This document shows positions 19,859 through 28,606 of a stretch of 64,000 nucleotides of DNA, piece by piece (positions within the stretch are counted from its first letter, which is position 1; the number at the start of each line of letters is the position of its first letter). The stretch is from Sarcina sp. DSM 11001 (GTDB taxonomy: Bacteria; Bacillota; Clostridia; Lachnospirales; Lachnospiraceae), in assembly GCF_900101015.1 (NCBI RefSeq), contig NZ_FNFZ01000007.1, positions 94,468-158,467 on the forward strand. Direction: 5' to 3'. The notes under the pieces are model-generated. The model searched no databases, had not been told where the DNA came from, and saw nothing but the letters and a program-made list of their open reading frames with translations. A program made the translations under genes and the position numbers.

Positions 19859-22729
19859 ATGCATAAAAACAGAAAGAGATTCCAGGCTCTTGTGCTTGCT
19901 GCCGCCATAACCCTGGCTGCTGTGCCGGGAACGGGTTTCACAGCCCGCGCGGCGGAGCCTGAAATACCCGCAGAGACTGCGTATCCTTTGGAGCCCGAAA
20001 TACCGGCAGAGACTGCGTATCCTTTGGAGCCCGAAATACCGGCAGAGACTGCGTATCCTTCGGAGCCCGAAATACCCGCAGAGACTGCATATCCTTTAGA
20101 GGCAGAAGAAACCGCTGCTGACGCCGTCGATGGCATTGCCCTGCCGGCGGTCAGCCTGAACCAGGAGGAATCCGTATTCGGAGAGATCCCTGCGGAGGAC
20201 GAGATAGAAGAGGATTCGACGAACCCTGAGGATGAAATCCTGCCGGAGGGCGATTCTCCTGACATCCAGGAGGATGTCTCATCGGAACCCACGGGGGGAA
20301 CAGTCAGCCAGGAAAACCCGGAGGAAGATTCCTTCCCGGAAAATCCGGAGGAAAAAGGTGCTGCAGAAAATCCGGACCAGGACGCCGCCTCGGAAATCAC
20401 GGAAGAAACTGATCCTGCGGAAACCCCGGATCAGGATGTCGCCTCAGAAAATTTGGAGGAAACAGATGCTCAGAATTTTCCGGAAGAAAACACTTCTGAA
20501 GAACCGGCGGAAGGCGCCGCACAGGAGACGGAGACCGTGACCCAATCCGTGGATGAAGTCCGGGAGAAGACGGATGTCGAGCACGAAGACAACGATCTGC
20601 TTTTTGAAGAATACGCGGAAGCCATGTTTGAAGAAGCAGCGGACGGTGCGCAGCCCGGCACTTCAGGAAGAGGACAAAAGAACACGGGGGACCAGCTGAC
20701 AGGGCAGGACCGTGTCATCTATGATGCGCTGAAGGCCGCCGCCCTGGAGATCGCTGATGGACAAAGGGATTCTACTATCGTAGAGATCCCTCTGTCGGAG
20801 TTAGGGATCGATGCGGGAAAACAATATACGGCTGAAGACCTGGGGCTGGACTATATCTACCGCAGAGTCAACGGGACCGGGGAATGGAACCCGGCTATTG
20901 AAGATGCCGTCAACAGCATGCTGTCCTTTGACAGCAGAGAGATTTTCCGAAGACTCTGGGCGGACTGTCCTTATGAAATGTACTGGCAGAAAGGTGGGTA
21001 TTCTTTTCCCGTTAGTCTTGGCTGCAGTAAAAGGGCGTCCGGAAGCGGAGACAGCTGGAGTGGTTTTGTCGTGATCGAGGAGAGTCCTGTCACTTTCAGC
21101 ATGTGCGTGGAGCAAAAGTACAGGCAGGACCAGGACGATGAATATTCAGTCGATACATCCAAAACCGGCGCTGCCTGTTCTGCTGCCTTGTTTGCCCGGT
21201 CCATTGTCAATGACGCCGACAATTCCGGTCTGAGCGATTACGACAGACTGGTTTATTACAAAGACAGGATCTGCAATGAGGTTGTCTATAATGAGGAAGC
21301 CCGCCAGAACAGCGAGACCTATCCCGACCGCGGTCCCTGGGCTCTGATCTATGTCTTTGACCAGAATCCGGACACAAATGTGGTCTGCGAAGGATATTCA
21401 GAGGCCTTCCAGTACCTGTGCGGTCTGACGGAGTTCCAGAGCAGAAAGATCCAGGTCTATTCTGTATCCGGGATGTTCGGCGGCGGAACCGGAGCAGGTC
21501 CCCACAAGTGGAACATCGTCCATATGGACGACGGCCTCAACTATCTGGCAGATGTCACTAACTCGGATGAAGGTACCGTAGGCTGGGACGGGCGACTGTT
21601 CCTGAAGGGGATTGAAGGCAATGTCTATGACGGCTATGTCCTTTCCTGGGAGGAATATCAGGAAGAGGTTGAGGAAGAGGACGGCACATACGTCTACACT
21701 TACCCCGCAGGCTCTGTGGACTATGCTTATGACCAGGAAACCCGGGCTCTCTTTACGGACGAGGAGCTGACGCTCTCCTCCGGGGACTATGTCCCTGGCA
21801 GCCTGCCTCCCGGGCCTCCGGCTCCGACAGTGGACGAGATCGTATCGATCGAGGAGGTCTATCTTTATCTGACAGACAAAATCGAGATGCGCTTTTGCGC
21901 GAAGGTTGAAGGTAATATTGAACAGGATGACTATATCACCTTTATCTGCGCCGGCAGAACGGTGACTCAGACTGTTTCTGAAGCGGAAACGGATTCGGAA
22001 GGCAGACTGGTCTTTTCCCTGGAGCTTGCCGCCAGGCAGATGACAGACCAGGTGACCTACTTCATGACAGTAGACGGTACCGCCGGCACCTCCGGGCAAT
22101 ACTCGGTGCGTTCCTATGCGGATACTATCCTGAATCAATCCGGGATGAGGGATTATAAAGGGCTGCTCCGCGCCATGCTCAATTACGGCAGTTATACACA
22201 ACTGTATGCAGGCTATCGCACTGATTTTCTTGCGGCAGAAGGCCTGTACACAGACGAAACTGACCCCGTTCTGAATATGGAAGGACCGGATCTCACTGAT
22301 TTCGCCTATACCTATAAACTCAACAGTAAAACAGACGGACTCACGATCGGGAAAGCCTCTCTGCTTCTGGGAACAGACCTGTCCCTGAGGCTCTACTATG
22401 AACCCGGAGAGGGAAAGACAGATAAGTCCTATTCCATCGTCCTGGCAGACAGATCAGGACTTGAACCTGTGCTGGGCTATGATGATACTATCGGAATGTA
22501 TTACGCCGATATTGAGCACATCACCCCGACGCAGATCGGAGATATGTTCAAACTCGATTTCTACGCTGAGGACGGACAGGCGGCAGACACCCCCGCAGCC
22601 TCCGTCACCTTCGGCCCTCTTAGCTACTGCAAGGGCGTACTGGAGAGCGGCAGCTCCTCCGATGAACTCGTGAACCTGTGCCGGGCTCTGTATGAGTACT
22701 GGCAGATTGCCATACGTCCGCTGACCTGA
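19859..22729 (+). CDS. secreted transglutaminase-like protein
   Basis: 956 residues. Signal peptide, then four copies of a 12-residue EPEIPAETAYPL motif (about 33-81) and a long Glu/Pro-rich region to about residue 250. A transglutaminase-like (cysteine protease fold) domain follows. The likely triad is Cys510 in VCEGYSEAF, His549 in HKWNIV and Asp565 in LADVT, spaced as in the family. From about 660 to the end are domains seen in other Lachnospiraceae exoproteins, including YADTILNQSG and MLNYGSYTQLYAGY; I know no name for them. ATG 19859 is chosen over an upstream GTG (19805) because GGAGGA precedes it and the signal peptide then starts correctly. Crosslinking, peptidase or inactive roles are all possible. 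Confidence 0.82.
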   Translation: MHKNRKRFQALVLAAAITLAAVPGTGFTARAAEPEIPAETAYPLEPEIPAETAYPLEPEIPAETAYPSEPEIPAETAYPLEAEETAADAVDGIALPAVSLNQEESVFGEIPAEDEIEEDSTNPEDEILPEGDSPDIQEDVSSEPTGGTVSQENPEEDSFPENPEEKGAAENPDQDAASEITEETDPAETPDQDVASENLEETDAQNFPEENTSEEPAEGAAQETETVTQSVDEVREKTDVEHEDNDLLFEEYAEAMFEEAADGAQPGTSGRGQKNTGDQLTGQDRVIYDALKAAALEIADGQRDSTIVEIPLSELGIDAGKQYTAEDLGLDYIYRRVNGTGEWNPAIEDAVNSMLSFDSREIFRRLWADCPYEMYWQKGGYSFPVSLGCSKRASGSGDSWSGFVVIEESPVTFSMCVEQKYRQDQDDEYSVDTSKTGAACSAALFARSIVNDADNSGLSDYDRLVYYKDRICNEVVYNEEARQNSETYPDRGPWALIYVFDQNPDTNVVCEGYSEAFQYLCGLTEFQSRKIQVYSVSGMFGGGTGAGPHKWNIVHMDDGLNYLADVTNSDEGTVGWDGRLFLKGIEGNVYDGYVLSWEEYQEEVEEEDGTYVYTYPAGSVDYAYDQETRALFTDEELTLSSGDYVPGSLPPGPPAPTVDEIVSIEEVYLYLTDKIEMRFCAKVEGNIEQDDYITFICAGRTVTQTVSEAETDSEGRLVFSLELAARQMTDQVTYFMTVDGTAGTSGQYSVRSYADTILNQSGMRDYKGLLRAMLNYGSYTQLYAGYRTDFLAAEGLYTDETDPVLNMEGPDLTDFAYTYKLNSKTDGLTIGKASLLLGTDLSLRLYYEPGEGKTDKSYSIVLADRSGLEPVLGYDDTIGMYYADIEHITPTQIGDMFKLDFYAEDGQAADTPAASVTFGPLSYCKGVLESGSSSDELVNLCRALYEYWQIAIRPLT
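19957..20100 (+). repeat. 36-bp coding tandem repeat
   Basis: Four in-frame 36-bp units encode EPEIPAETAYPL (the last is slightly changed). Confidence 0.9.
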
Positions 22730-22940
22730 CACCGGAGTTGCTGATATCATACGAGTACAAGATCTGGCGGATTGTCATACGTCCGCTGAGCTGATACCGA
22801 GGTTGCTGATATCATACGAGTACAAGATCTGACGGATTGTCAGACGTCTACTGAGTTGACAGGCGGCGGACGCTCAGGAAACCACGGCAGAGACAGTTTG
22901 CCATTGCCATACGTCCGCTGGGCTGACAGGCGGCGGACGC
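22691..22940 (+). repeat. tandem repeat of the transglutaminase gene 3' end
   Basis: The last codons (starting TATGAGTAC at 22691) with the TGA stop form unit 1. Diverged copies start at 22750 (65 bp) and 22815, both beginning TACGAGTACAAGATCTG. A further part-copy containing CATACGTCCGCTG lies near 22905-22940, and GACAGGCGGCGGACGC occurs twice. Confidence 0.85.
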
Positions 22941-23111
22941 AGGTCAGTGGCCGATGCATCCGGCTTATCCGGATTATATGACTTATCCGACTTATTTGGT
23001 TCAAAGTTTTGAGGTGAGCCGGGGAATACTTAGTCCATTCTACAGGATGCAGTTACTCTGACTCATACGGAAAAATCCGGGGCAGTATATTAAAAGCAAA
23101 TATAGTTTGAT

Positions 23112-23165
23112 CAGCCTGTACGGGGCCGAGTGTAAAAGCTCGTTTCCCCATACAGGCTGTTTTTT
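23112..23165 (+). terminator. rho-independent terminator
   Basis: CAGCCTGTA...GGGG pairs with CCCC.TACAGGCTG (one mismatch), with an inner GAG/CTC, followed by TTTTTT. It lies about 380 bp after the last gene, so it ends either a long 3' UTR or a small transcript. Confidence 0.8.
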
Positions 23166-23365
23166 ATGAACATTTTTGAGCTGAGCTAAAATATACAGTC
23201 GAAATATACGGTTCGTCGAGATGTTGGACAAGACGGGCACGAATTCTGGCAGGATATGCCCGTCACCAAAGGGCTGTAGTATTAAGCGTACAGTGCTCCA
23301 CTAACAAATTAGAAAATCCGGCTTCGAACGATTATTTTTATGAAATTAGGGCAAACTTCCAAATA

Positions 23366-23940
23366 GGTGACCTTGGGCCTCCGGAAGCGAAATATCGCTT
23401 TGATTTTTCCTGGCATGGGTGACCTTGGGCCTCCGGAAGCGAAATATCGCTATGATTTTTCCCGGCATAGGTGACCTTGGGCTTCCGGAAGCGAAATATC
23501 GCTTCACTTACTTCCCGGCATGGGTGACCTTGGGCTTCCAGAAGCGAAATATCGCTTCACCTGTTTCCCGGCATAGGTGACCTCAGGCCTCTGGAAGCGA
23601 AATATCGCTACACCTACTTCCCGGCATAGGTGACCTCAGGCCTCTGGAAGCGAAATATCGCTACACCTACTTCCCGGCATAGGTGACCTTGGGCCTCCGG
23701 AAGCGAAATATCGCTATGATTTTTCCCTGCATAGGTGACCTTGGGCTTCCAGAAGTGAAATATCGCTTCACCTGCTTCCCGGCATGGGTGACCTCGGGCC
23801 TCTGGAAGCGAAATATCGCTTCACCTGCTTCCCGGCATGGGTGACCTCGGGCCTCTGGAAGCGAAATATCGCTTCGCCTGCTTCCCGGCATGGGTGACTC
23901 CGGGCTTCCGGATTCGGAATGTCGCTTTACTCTTTTGTAC
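23366..23940 (+). repeat. array of eleven 52-53 bp repeats
   Basis: Units begin GGTGACC at 23366, 23418, 23470, 23523, 23576, 23629, 23682, 23734, 23787, 23840 and 23893 (the last decayed). Each holds a hairpin GAAGCGA-AATA-TCGCTTC, and in many units GGTGA pairs with TCACC further out. Variation is concentrated after the hairpin, where TCACCTGCTTCCC alternates with TATGATTTTTCCC. There are no unique spacers and no cas genes. The 430 bp before it (22941-23365) hold only the terminator. Confidence 0.95.
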
Positions 23941-24041
23941 CATGGGAAAGTTAAAAACCAGTTGTCCCCTGAAAACAAGCACGTGTGAATTTTTCAGAAG
24001 AGAACAGGACAAATGGTGAAAAAGATTCATGGCTCAAATCA

Positions 24042-24069
24042 TTTACATTCATCGAAAAAAGCGTATAAT
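24042..24069 (+). promoter_or_regulatory. promoter of the oxidoreductase operon
   Basis: TTTACA (24042-24047), a 16-nt spacer and TATAAT (24064-24069), about 100 bp before the first gene. Confidence 0.55.
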
Positions 24070-24163
24070 GGCTCTTGTCGGCACTTTGTATACAAAATAA
24101 CTCATATTCAAAGTGAAATATATTCATCTTATAATGGCTTTAGAGAAAGACAGGTACACAGTC

Positions 24164-24763
24164 ATGGAAAGAATGCTTGAGATCAGGTGGCATGGAAGAG
24201 GCGGCCAGGGCGCCAAGACAGCGGCGCTGCTTCTGGCGGATGTGGCTTTCAAGACAGGACAGTATGTACAGGGTTTCCCTGAGTACGGACCGGAGCGTAT
24301 GGGCGCGCCCATCACAGCTTTTAACAGGATCAGCCGGAGTAAGATCCGGGTGCACTCCAATATTTACCACCCTGATTTCGTCATTGTAGTCGATGAGACC
24401 CTGCTGCATTCAGTCCACGTCACGGACGGCTTAAAGCGCGAAGGGGCTGTCATCGTTAATACCCCCAGGACCGCAGAGGAGATCCGTCCCCTGCTGCAGG
24501 GCTACAGCGGAGCAGTCTATACTGTTGACGCGCGCGCCATCTCAGAAGAGACGCTGGGCAGAAACTTCCCTAATACGCCGATGCTGGCAGCGGCAGTGGC
24601 GGTCAGCGGTGTCATGGAAAAAGAGGATTTTCTGCGCGAGATGCGCGCCTCCTTCCTGCACAAATTCGCGAGAAAACCGGAAGTCGTCAGCGGGAATATG
24701 AAAGCCCTGGAAATGGCCTGCGAGGTGATCGAGAAAACAGCCGGGATGAACCGGAGCGCATAA
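24164..24763 (+). CDS. porG: 2-oxoacid:ferredoxin oxidoreductase, gamma subunit
   Basis: 199 residues from ATG 24164. Gamma subunit of a heterotetrameric thiamine-diphosphate oxidoreductase that oxidatively decarboxylates pyruvate or a related 2-oxoacid to acyl-CoA, passing electrons to ferredoxin. The start of the mature fold, IRWHGRGGQGAKTAA, is the hallmark of the POR/KOR gamma family, as are GFPEYGPERMGAP and the FPNTPMLAA segment. Earlier in-frame ATGs (24113, 24134) would add an unconserved N-terminus without a ribosome site. Order gamma-delta-alpha-beta matches porGDAB of Thermotoga and archaea. Substrate (pyruvate or branched-chain oxoacid) cannot be fixed from sequence. Confidence 0.88.
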   Translation: MERMLEIRWHGRGGQGAKTAALLLADVAFKTGQYVQGFPEYGPERMGAPITAFNRISRSKIRVHSNIYHPDFVIVVDETLLHSVHVTDGLKREGAVIVNTPRTAEEIRPLLQGYSGAVYTVDARAISEETLGRNFPNTPMLAAAVAVSGVMEKEDFLREMRASFLHKFARKPEVVSGNMKALEMACEVIEKTAGMNRSA

Positions 24764-24812
24764 AACCCCCTGATGTATAAAACCGGGTGAACATAGATGC
24801 GCAAAGATTCAC

Positions 24813-24896
24813 ATAGGCATTTGAGAATAGACATTTAAAAACAGACGTTTGAAAACAGACATTTGAAAATAGACATTTAAAAACAGACATTTGAAA
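24813..24896 (+). repeat. 14-bp tandem repeat, six copies
   Basis: Six 14-bp units of the type ACAGACATTTGAAA / ATAGACATTTAAAA fill most of the porG-porD gap. Confidence 0.95.
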
Positions 24897-24931
24897 TAAT
24901 ACTGGAACTAAGAATTGTTTGGAGATAAAAG

Positions 24932-25240
24932 ATGCGTACAGATGTAAACCGGATCAATGAGAATACTCCCTGGCAGGAGCTCACAGAAGGCCTGAAGATG
25001 TTTGCGGGCGGAACGGCCAGGAATTTCGCGACAGGAGAATGGAGGACCAATACGCCCGTCTTATTACAGGACAAGTGCAGACAGTGTCTGCTGTGCGTTC
25101 CTGTGTGCCCGGATGTCAGCATACCGGTGCGGGACGGGAAGAGACTGGATTTTGATTATGAACACTGCAAGGGCTGCGGGATCTGTGCCAGCGTATGCCC
25201 CTTTGAAGCAATAGAGATGAAGGAGGGAATAGAGCCGTGA
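24932..25240 (+). CDS. porD: 2-oxoacid:ferredoxin oxidoreductase, delta (ferredoxin-like) subunit
   Basis: 102 residues. Two complete 4Fe-4S ligand sets (C-x2-C-x2-C-x3-C), CRQCLLCVPVCP (about 49-60) and CKGCGICASVCP (about 79-90), carry electrons from the catalytic subunits to external ferredoxin. The preceding 45 residues are typical of PorD. The gene ends in GTGA, where the alpha-subunit gene starts (4-bp overlap), so the two are translationally coupled. Confidence 0.93.
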   Translation: MRTDVNRINENTPWQELTEGLKMFAGGTARNFATGEWRTNTPVLLQDKCRQCLLCVPVCPDVSIPVRDGKRLDFDYEHCKGCGICASVCPFEAIEMKEGIEP

Positions 25241-26427
25241 GCAAATGCATCAGAGAGAGAATGTCCGGAAACGAGGCTGTGGCCTACGGGATCCGGCAGG
25301 TAAACCCTGACGTGATGCCGGCCTTTCCGATCACGCCTTCCACGGAGATCCCCCAGATGGTCTCCACCTATATTGCCAACGGAGAGATAGATACCGAGTT
25401 TATCCCGGTGGAGAGTGAGCACTCCGCCATGTCCGCCGCGATCGGGGCGGAAGCGGCAGGAGCCAGGACAATGACGGCGACCTCCTCTGCAGGCCTTGCC
25501 CTGATGTGGGAGGAGCTCCTGCTGGCGGCTTCAAACCGGCTGCCGCTGGTGTTGACACTGGTCAACCGCACCCTATCCGGTCCGATCAACATCAACTGCG
25601 ACCATTCGGACGGGATGGGAGCCCGCGACACGGGCTGGATCCAGATCTACGCAGAAAACAACCAGGAAGCCTATGACAATTATCTTCAGGCATTTCCGAT
25701 CGCGGAGGATCCCCGGGTGCACCTGCCGGTGATGGTCTGCCAGGACGGCTTTATCACCAGCCACGCTGTGGAAAATATCGAGCTTCTGGAGGATGGACCG
25801 GTCCGCGAATTTGTCGGGACCTACACTCCGGAGGAATATCTTCTCAATCCCGGAAAACCCGTGGCTGTCGGCCCCTATTCTGTATCCAGCTATGCAATGG
25901 AAGCCAAGAAGGCCCAGGAAGACGCCATGGAACACGCCGGCGCAGTCATCCTGGAGGTGGCAGACCGCTTTGAAAAGCTCTCCGGCCGCAGATACGGCTT
26001 TTTTGAAGAATACCGCACGCAGGACGCCGATTATATCATGCTGATCATGGGCTCCGCGGCAGGCACTGCCAAAGCAGCAGTCGACGAGCTGCGGGAGCAG
26101 GGGTGGAAAGCAGGGGTCCTCAAGCTCCGTGTCTTCCGTCCCTTCCCGGAAAAAGAGATCGCCGAAGCCCTGCGCGGCTGCCGGGCTGTCGCGATCATGG
26201 ACCGGTGCGAGAGCTACAACGGCTGCAGCGGCCCCCTCGGAAGCGAGGTGCCGGCTGCCCTCTATCGGAGCAAAGTGATGACTGAGACCGTCAACTACAT
26301 CTACGGACTGGCAGGCCGCGATTTTACCGTGGACCATGTGAAAGAGATTTTTGCAGAACTCCGGGATGTCGCGGACGGAAAACAGAAAGCACCGCAGCAC
26401 AAATATATCAATCTGCGCAGTAAGTAA
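25237..26427 (+). CDS. porA: 2-oxoacid:ferredoxin oxidoreductase, alpha subunit
   Basis: 396 residues, normal for PorA/VorB-type alpha subunits. It has the conserved FPITPSTEIPQMVS motif (about 31-44) and VESEHSAMSAAIGAEAAGAR (about 58-77). The TATSSAGLALMWEEL stretch lies in the pyrimidine-binding domain, and a transketolase C-terminal-like domain follows from about residue 260. GTG 25237 is used, with AAGGAGGG about 10 nt upstream and inside the end of porD. Confidence 0.93.
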   Translation: MSKCIRERMSGNEAVAYGIRQVNPDVMPAFPITPSTEIPQMVSTYIANGEIDTEFIPVESEHSAMSAAIGAEAAGARTMTATSSAGLALMWEELLLAASNRLPLVLTLVNRTLSGPININCDHSDGMGARDTGWIQIYAENNQEAYDNYLQAFPIAEDPRVHLPVMVCQDGFITSHAVENIELLEDGPVREFVGTYTPEEYLLNPGKPVAVGPYSVSSYAMEAKKAQEDAMEHAGAVILEVADRFEKLSGRRYGFFEEYRTQDADYIMLIMGSAAGTAKAAVDELREQGWKAGVLKLRVFRPFPEKEIAEALRGCRAVAIMDRCESYNGCSGPLGSEVPAALYRSKVMTETVNYIYGLAGRDFTVDHVKEIFAELRDVADGKQKAPQHKYINLRSK

Positions 26428-26487
26428 GAGCGAGTCTAGTGAGACGGCACATTAGGACATAATCAATCAGGAAAGAGAAATAACGTG

Positions 26488-27459
26488 ATGAACAACGATA
26501 AAAATACAGCAGCGACCACGGAGGATTTCAGCCTCAAAACCATGCTTCAGCGGCCGGAGAGGCTGACACCGGGACACAGATTGTGTGCGGGCTGCGGCGC
26601 GACGATCGGTATACGCGCTGTGCTTCGCGCCCTGCATGAGGAGGACCGGGCTGTGATCGGCAACGCGACGGGATGTGTCGAGGTTTCTTCTTATATGTAT
26701 CCCTACACGGCGTGGGAGGACAGCTACATCCACAACGCCTTTGAAAATGCGGGGGCGACTCTCAGCGGCGTGGAGACAGCCTACAGGGCTCTCCGCAAGC
26801 GCGGCAGGCTCCCGGAAAAAGAGAATTTCAAATTCATCACCTTCGGCGGGGACGGAGGCACCTACGACATCGGTCTTCAGTCCCTGTCGGGCGCCATGGA
26901 ACGCGGACATGACATGGTCTATGTCTGTTATGATAATGGCGCCTACATGAACACCGGCATCCAGCGGTCCTCAGCGACACCCATGTTTGCGGATACGACG
27001 ACTACCCCCGCCGGCACGTGTTCCAACGGCAAGGTCCAGTACCGCAAGGACCTCACGGCGATCCTTGTGGAACACCACGTGCCCTATGCGGCGCAGACCA
27101 CTCTGACGCGGGACTTTAAAGACCTGCACCGGAAGGCCGCAAAGGCAATTTATACAGAGGGCCCCGCTTTTCTTAATATGATGACCCCCTGCCCCCGGGG
27201 CTGGCGCTACGAGACCAGCGAGATCATGGAGATCTGCCGCCTGGCGGTGGAGACCTGCTACTGGCCCCTTTTCGAAGTCGACCACGGCAAATGGACCCTG
27301 AGCTATGAGCCCAAAAACAAACTGCCCATCGAGGACTTCCTCCGCCCCCAGGGCCGCTTCAAACACCTCTTCAAACCCGGCAACGAACATCTGCTTGTCC
27401 TGTTTCAGCAGGAGGTAGACCGCCGATGGGAGGACCTGCAGTACCGCTGCGCGAGATAA
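26488..27459 (+). CDS. porB: 2-oxoacid:ferredoxin oxidoreductase, beta (TPP-binding) subunit
   Basis: 323 residues from ATG 26488 (an adjacent GTG at 26485 is also possible). Thiamine diphosphate and Mg bind at GGDGGTYDIGLQ...NGAYMNTG (about 129-160). Cysteines in LCAGCGA, in ATGCVE and in MTPCPRGW fit the ligands of the subunit's own 4Fe-4S cluster in PorB proteins. It completes the four-subunit enzyme; the 60-bp gap after porA has no terminator. Confidence 0.93.
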   Translation: MNNDKNTAATTEDFSLKTMLQRPERLTPGHRLCAGCGATIGIRAVLRALHEEDRAVIGNATGCVEVSSYMYPYTAWEDSYIHNAFENAGATLSGVETAYRALRKRGRLPEKENFKFITFGGDGGTYDIGLQSLSGAMERGHDMVYVCYDNGAYMNTGIQRSSATPMFADTTTTPAGTCSNGKVQYRKDLTAILVEHHVPYAAQTTLTRDFKDLHRKAAKAIYTEGPAFLNMMTPCPRGWRYETSEIMEICRLAVETCYWPLFEVDHGKWTLSYEPKNKLPIEDFLRPQGRFKHLFKPGNEHLLVLFQQEVDRRWEDLQYRCAR

Positions 27460-27512
27460 ACCCCGCTTTTTTGCCCACAATGAAGTTTTAAGTGAACAAA
27501 AAGGAGCATAAG

Positions 27513-28388
27513 ATGACCCTGTTGACTTACCGAATTTTCAAGACTGTATCGGAATCCGGAAGCTTTCACAAGACAGCAGACCTCCTGGGGCTGACACCTT
27601 CCGCGATCAGTCATACGATCTCAGGAATGGAAAAAGAGCTCGGCTTTTCTGTTTTTACAAGAGGAAAGGCCGGAGTCAGCCTTACCAGCTCCGGCAGCCA
27701 GCTTCTCCCCTATATCAATGCAGTCCTGAACAGCGAAGAGAGTCTGCAGCAGGCTGTTTCGGAGATGAACGGTCTCCAGCAGGGGACCGTGAAGGTGGGC
27801 GCATTCTCCAGCATCTGCACGAACTGGATGCCGGAGATCATCACTTCCTTCAGGGAAAAATATCCGGCTGTGGAGATCGAGCTGTTTCAGGGGACCTATG
27901 ACGATGTCGCTTACTGGATCAAAAACGGCGTCGTCGATTTCGGTTTCCTGTCCACTTCCAGCGCGAAGGATCTGCCGATCGAACCTTTTTACCGGGATCC
28001 GCTCTTGTGTATCGTGCCCGGAAACTATGAAAAAGAGGAGCCGGGGGATTTCATGACGATCTCGGAGATGTCCCGCCGCCGCTTTGTGGTGCAGCGGGAG
28101 TCCACTGACGCTGACATTCAGAATTACCTGAAACAAAACCAGCTGGATATCTCCACCCGCTATCATGTCGTGGACGATCTCTCAACGGTCATCATGGTGC
28201 AGGCAGGATTCGGGATCTGTATCATGCCGGAACTGGTCATGACTGATATTCCCTATGATGTGCGTATGTACCGGATGGAGCCTGACGCTGCCCGCATGAT
28301 CGGCCTGGCCGTGAGGGGCCCCGGCCAGATGGCCCCGGCCGCCCGCACGCTGTATCAGCACATTCTGGAAACCTACCGGAATATCTGA
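27513..28388 (+). CDS. LysR-family transcriptional regulator
   Basis: 291 residues. N-terminal winged helix-turn-helix (about 1-60) with the family pattern SGSFHKTADLLGLTPSAISHTISGMEKELG. A periplasmic-binding-like effector domain follows from about residue 90 (VGAFSSICTNWMPEIITSF). ATG 27513 is preceded by AAGGAG; an upstream GTG (27492) adds seven unconserved residues. It lies 53 bp after porB on the same strand and is probably cotranscribed, so it may regulate the operon, although most LysR genes are divergent from their target. The effector is unknown. Confidence 0.9.
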   Translation: MTLLTYRIFKTVSESGSFHKTADLLGLTPSAISHTISGMEKELGFSVFTRGKAGVSLTSSGSQLLPYINAVLNSEESLQQAVSEMNGLQQGTVKVGAFSSICTNWMPEIITSFREKYPAVEIELFQGTYDDVAYWIKNGVVDFGFLSTSSAKDLPIEPFYRDPLLCIVPGNYEKEEPGDFMTISEMSRRRFVVQRESTDADIQNYLKQNQLDISTRYHVVDDLSTVIMVQAGFGICIMPELVMTDIPYDVRMYRMEPDAARMIGLAVRGPGQMAPAARTLYQHILETYRNI

Positions 28389-28421
28389 AAAACATCGAAA
28401 CAGCAGCAGATAACCTTTTTC

Positions 28422-28453
28422 TTGACAATGTATAAGGTCTATGGCAATATAAC
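28422..28453 (+). promoter_or_regulatory. ileS promoter
   Basis: A perfect TTGACA (28422-28427) is followed 17-20 nt later by CAATAT/TATAAC. The leader of about 150 nt contains a possible long-range stem (TATTTTCC with GGAAAACA) but no T-box consensus. Confidence 0.5.
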
Positions 28454-28606
28454 TCCATGGCTTTTTTGATAAGCGGCAGAGTCCTGCACTGTATTTTCCG
28501 GACAGACTGCGTGCTGAATACCCGGCATCAGCTTTTCCAGGAAAACACGGCAGGTCTCTGATTTTTGCGCTTCGACATAAAGGAGAAGTAGGAAGGAAGC
28601 GATAGG

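Noticed and set aside
23366..23940. CRISPR array
   Set aside because: Units of 52-53 bp abut directly with no unique spacers of constant length, and there are no cas genes; it is a minisatellite.
23667..23978. 103-codon minus-strand repeat protein
   Set aside because: The repeat length is not a multiple of three, so the frame shifts from unit to unit; no ribosome site.
28455..28606. T-box riboswitch upstream of ileS
   Set aside because: No T-box consensus and the leader is too short for the usual specifier and antiterminator arrangement.
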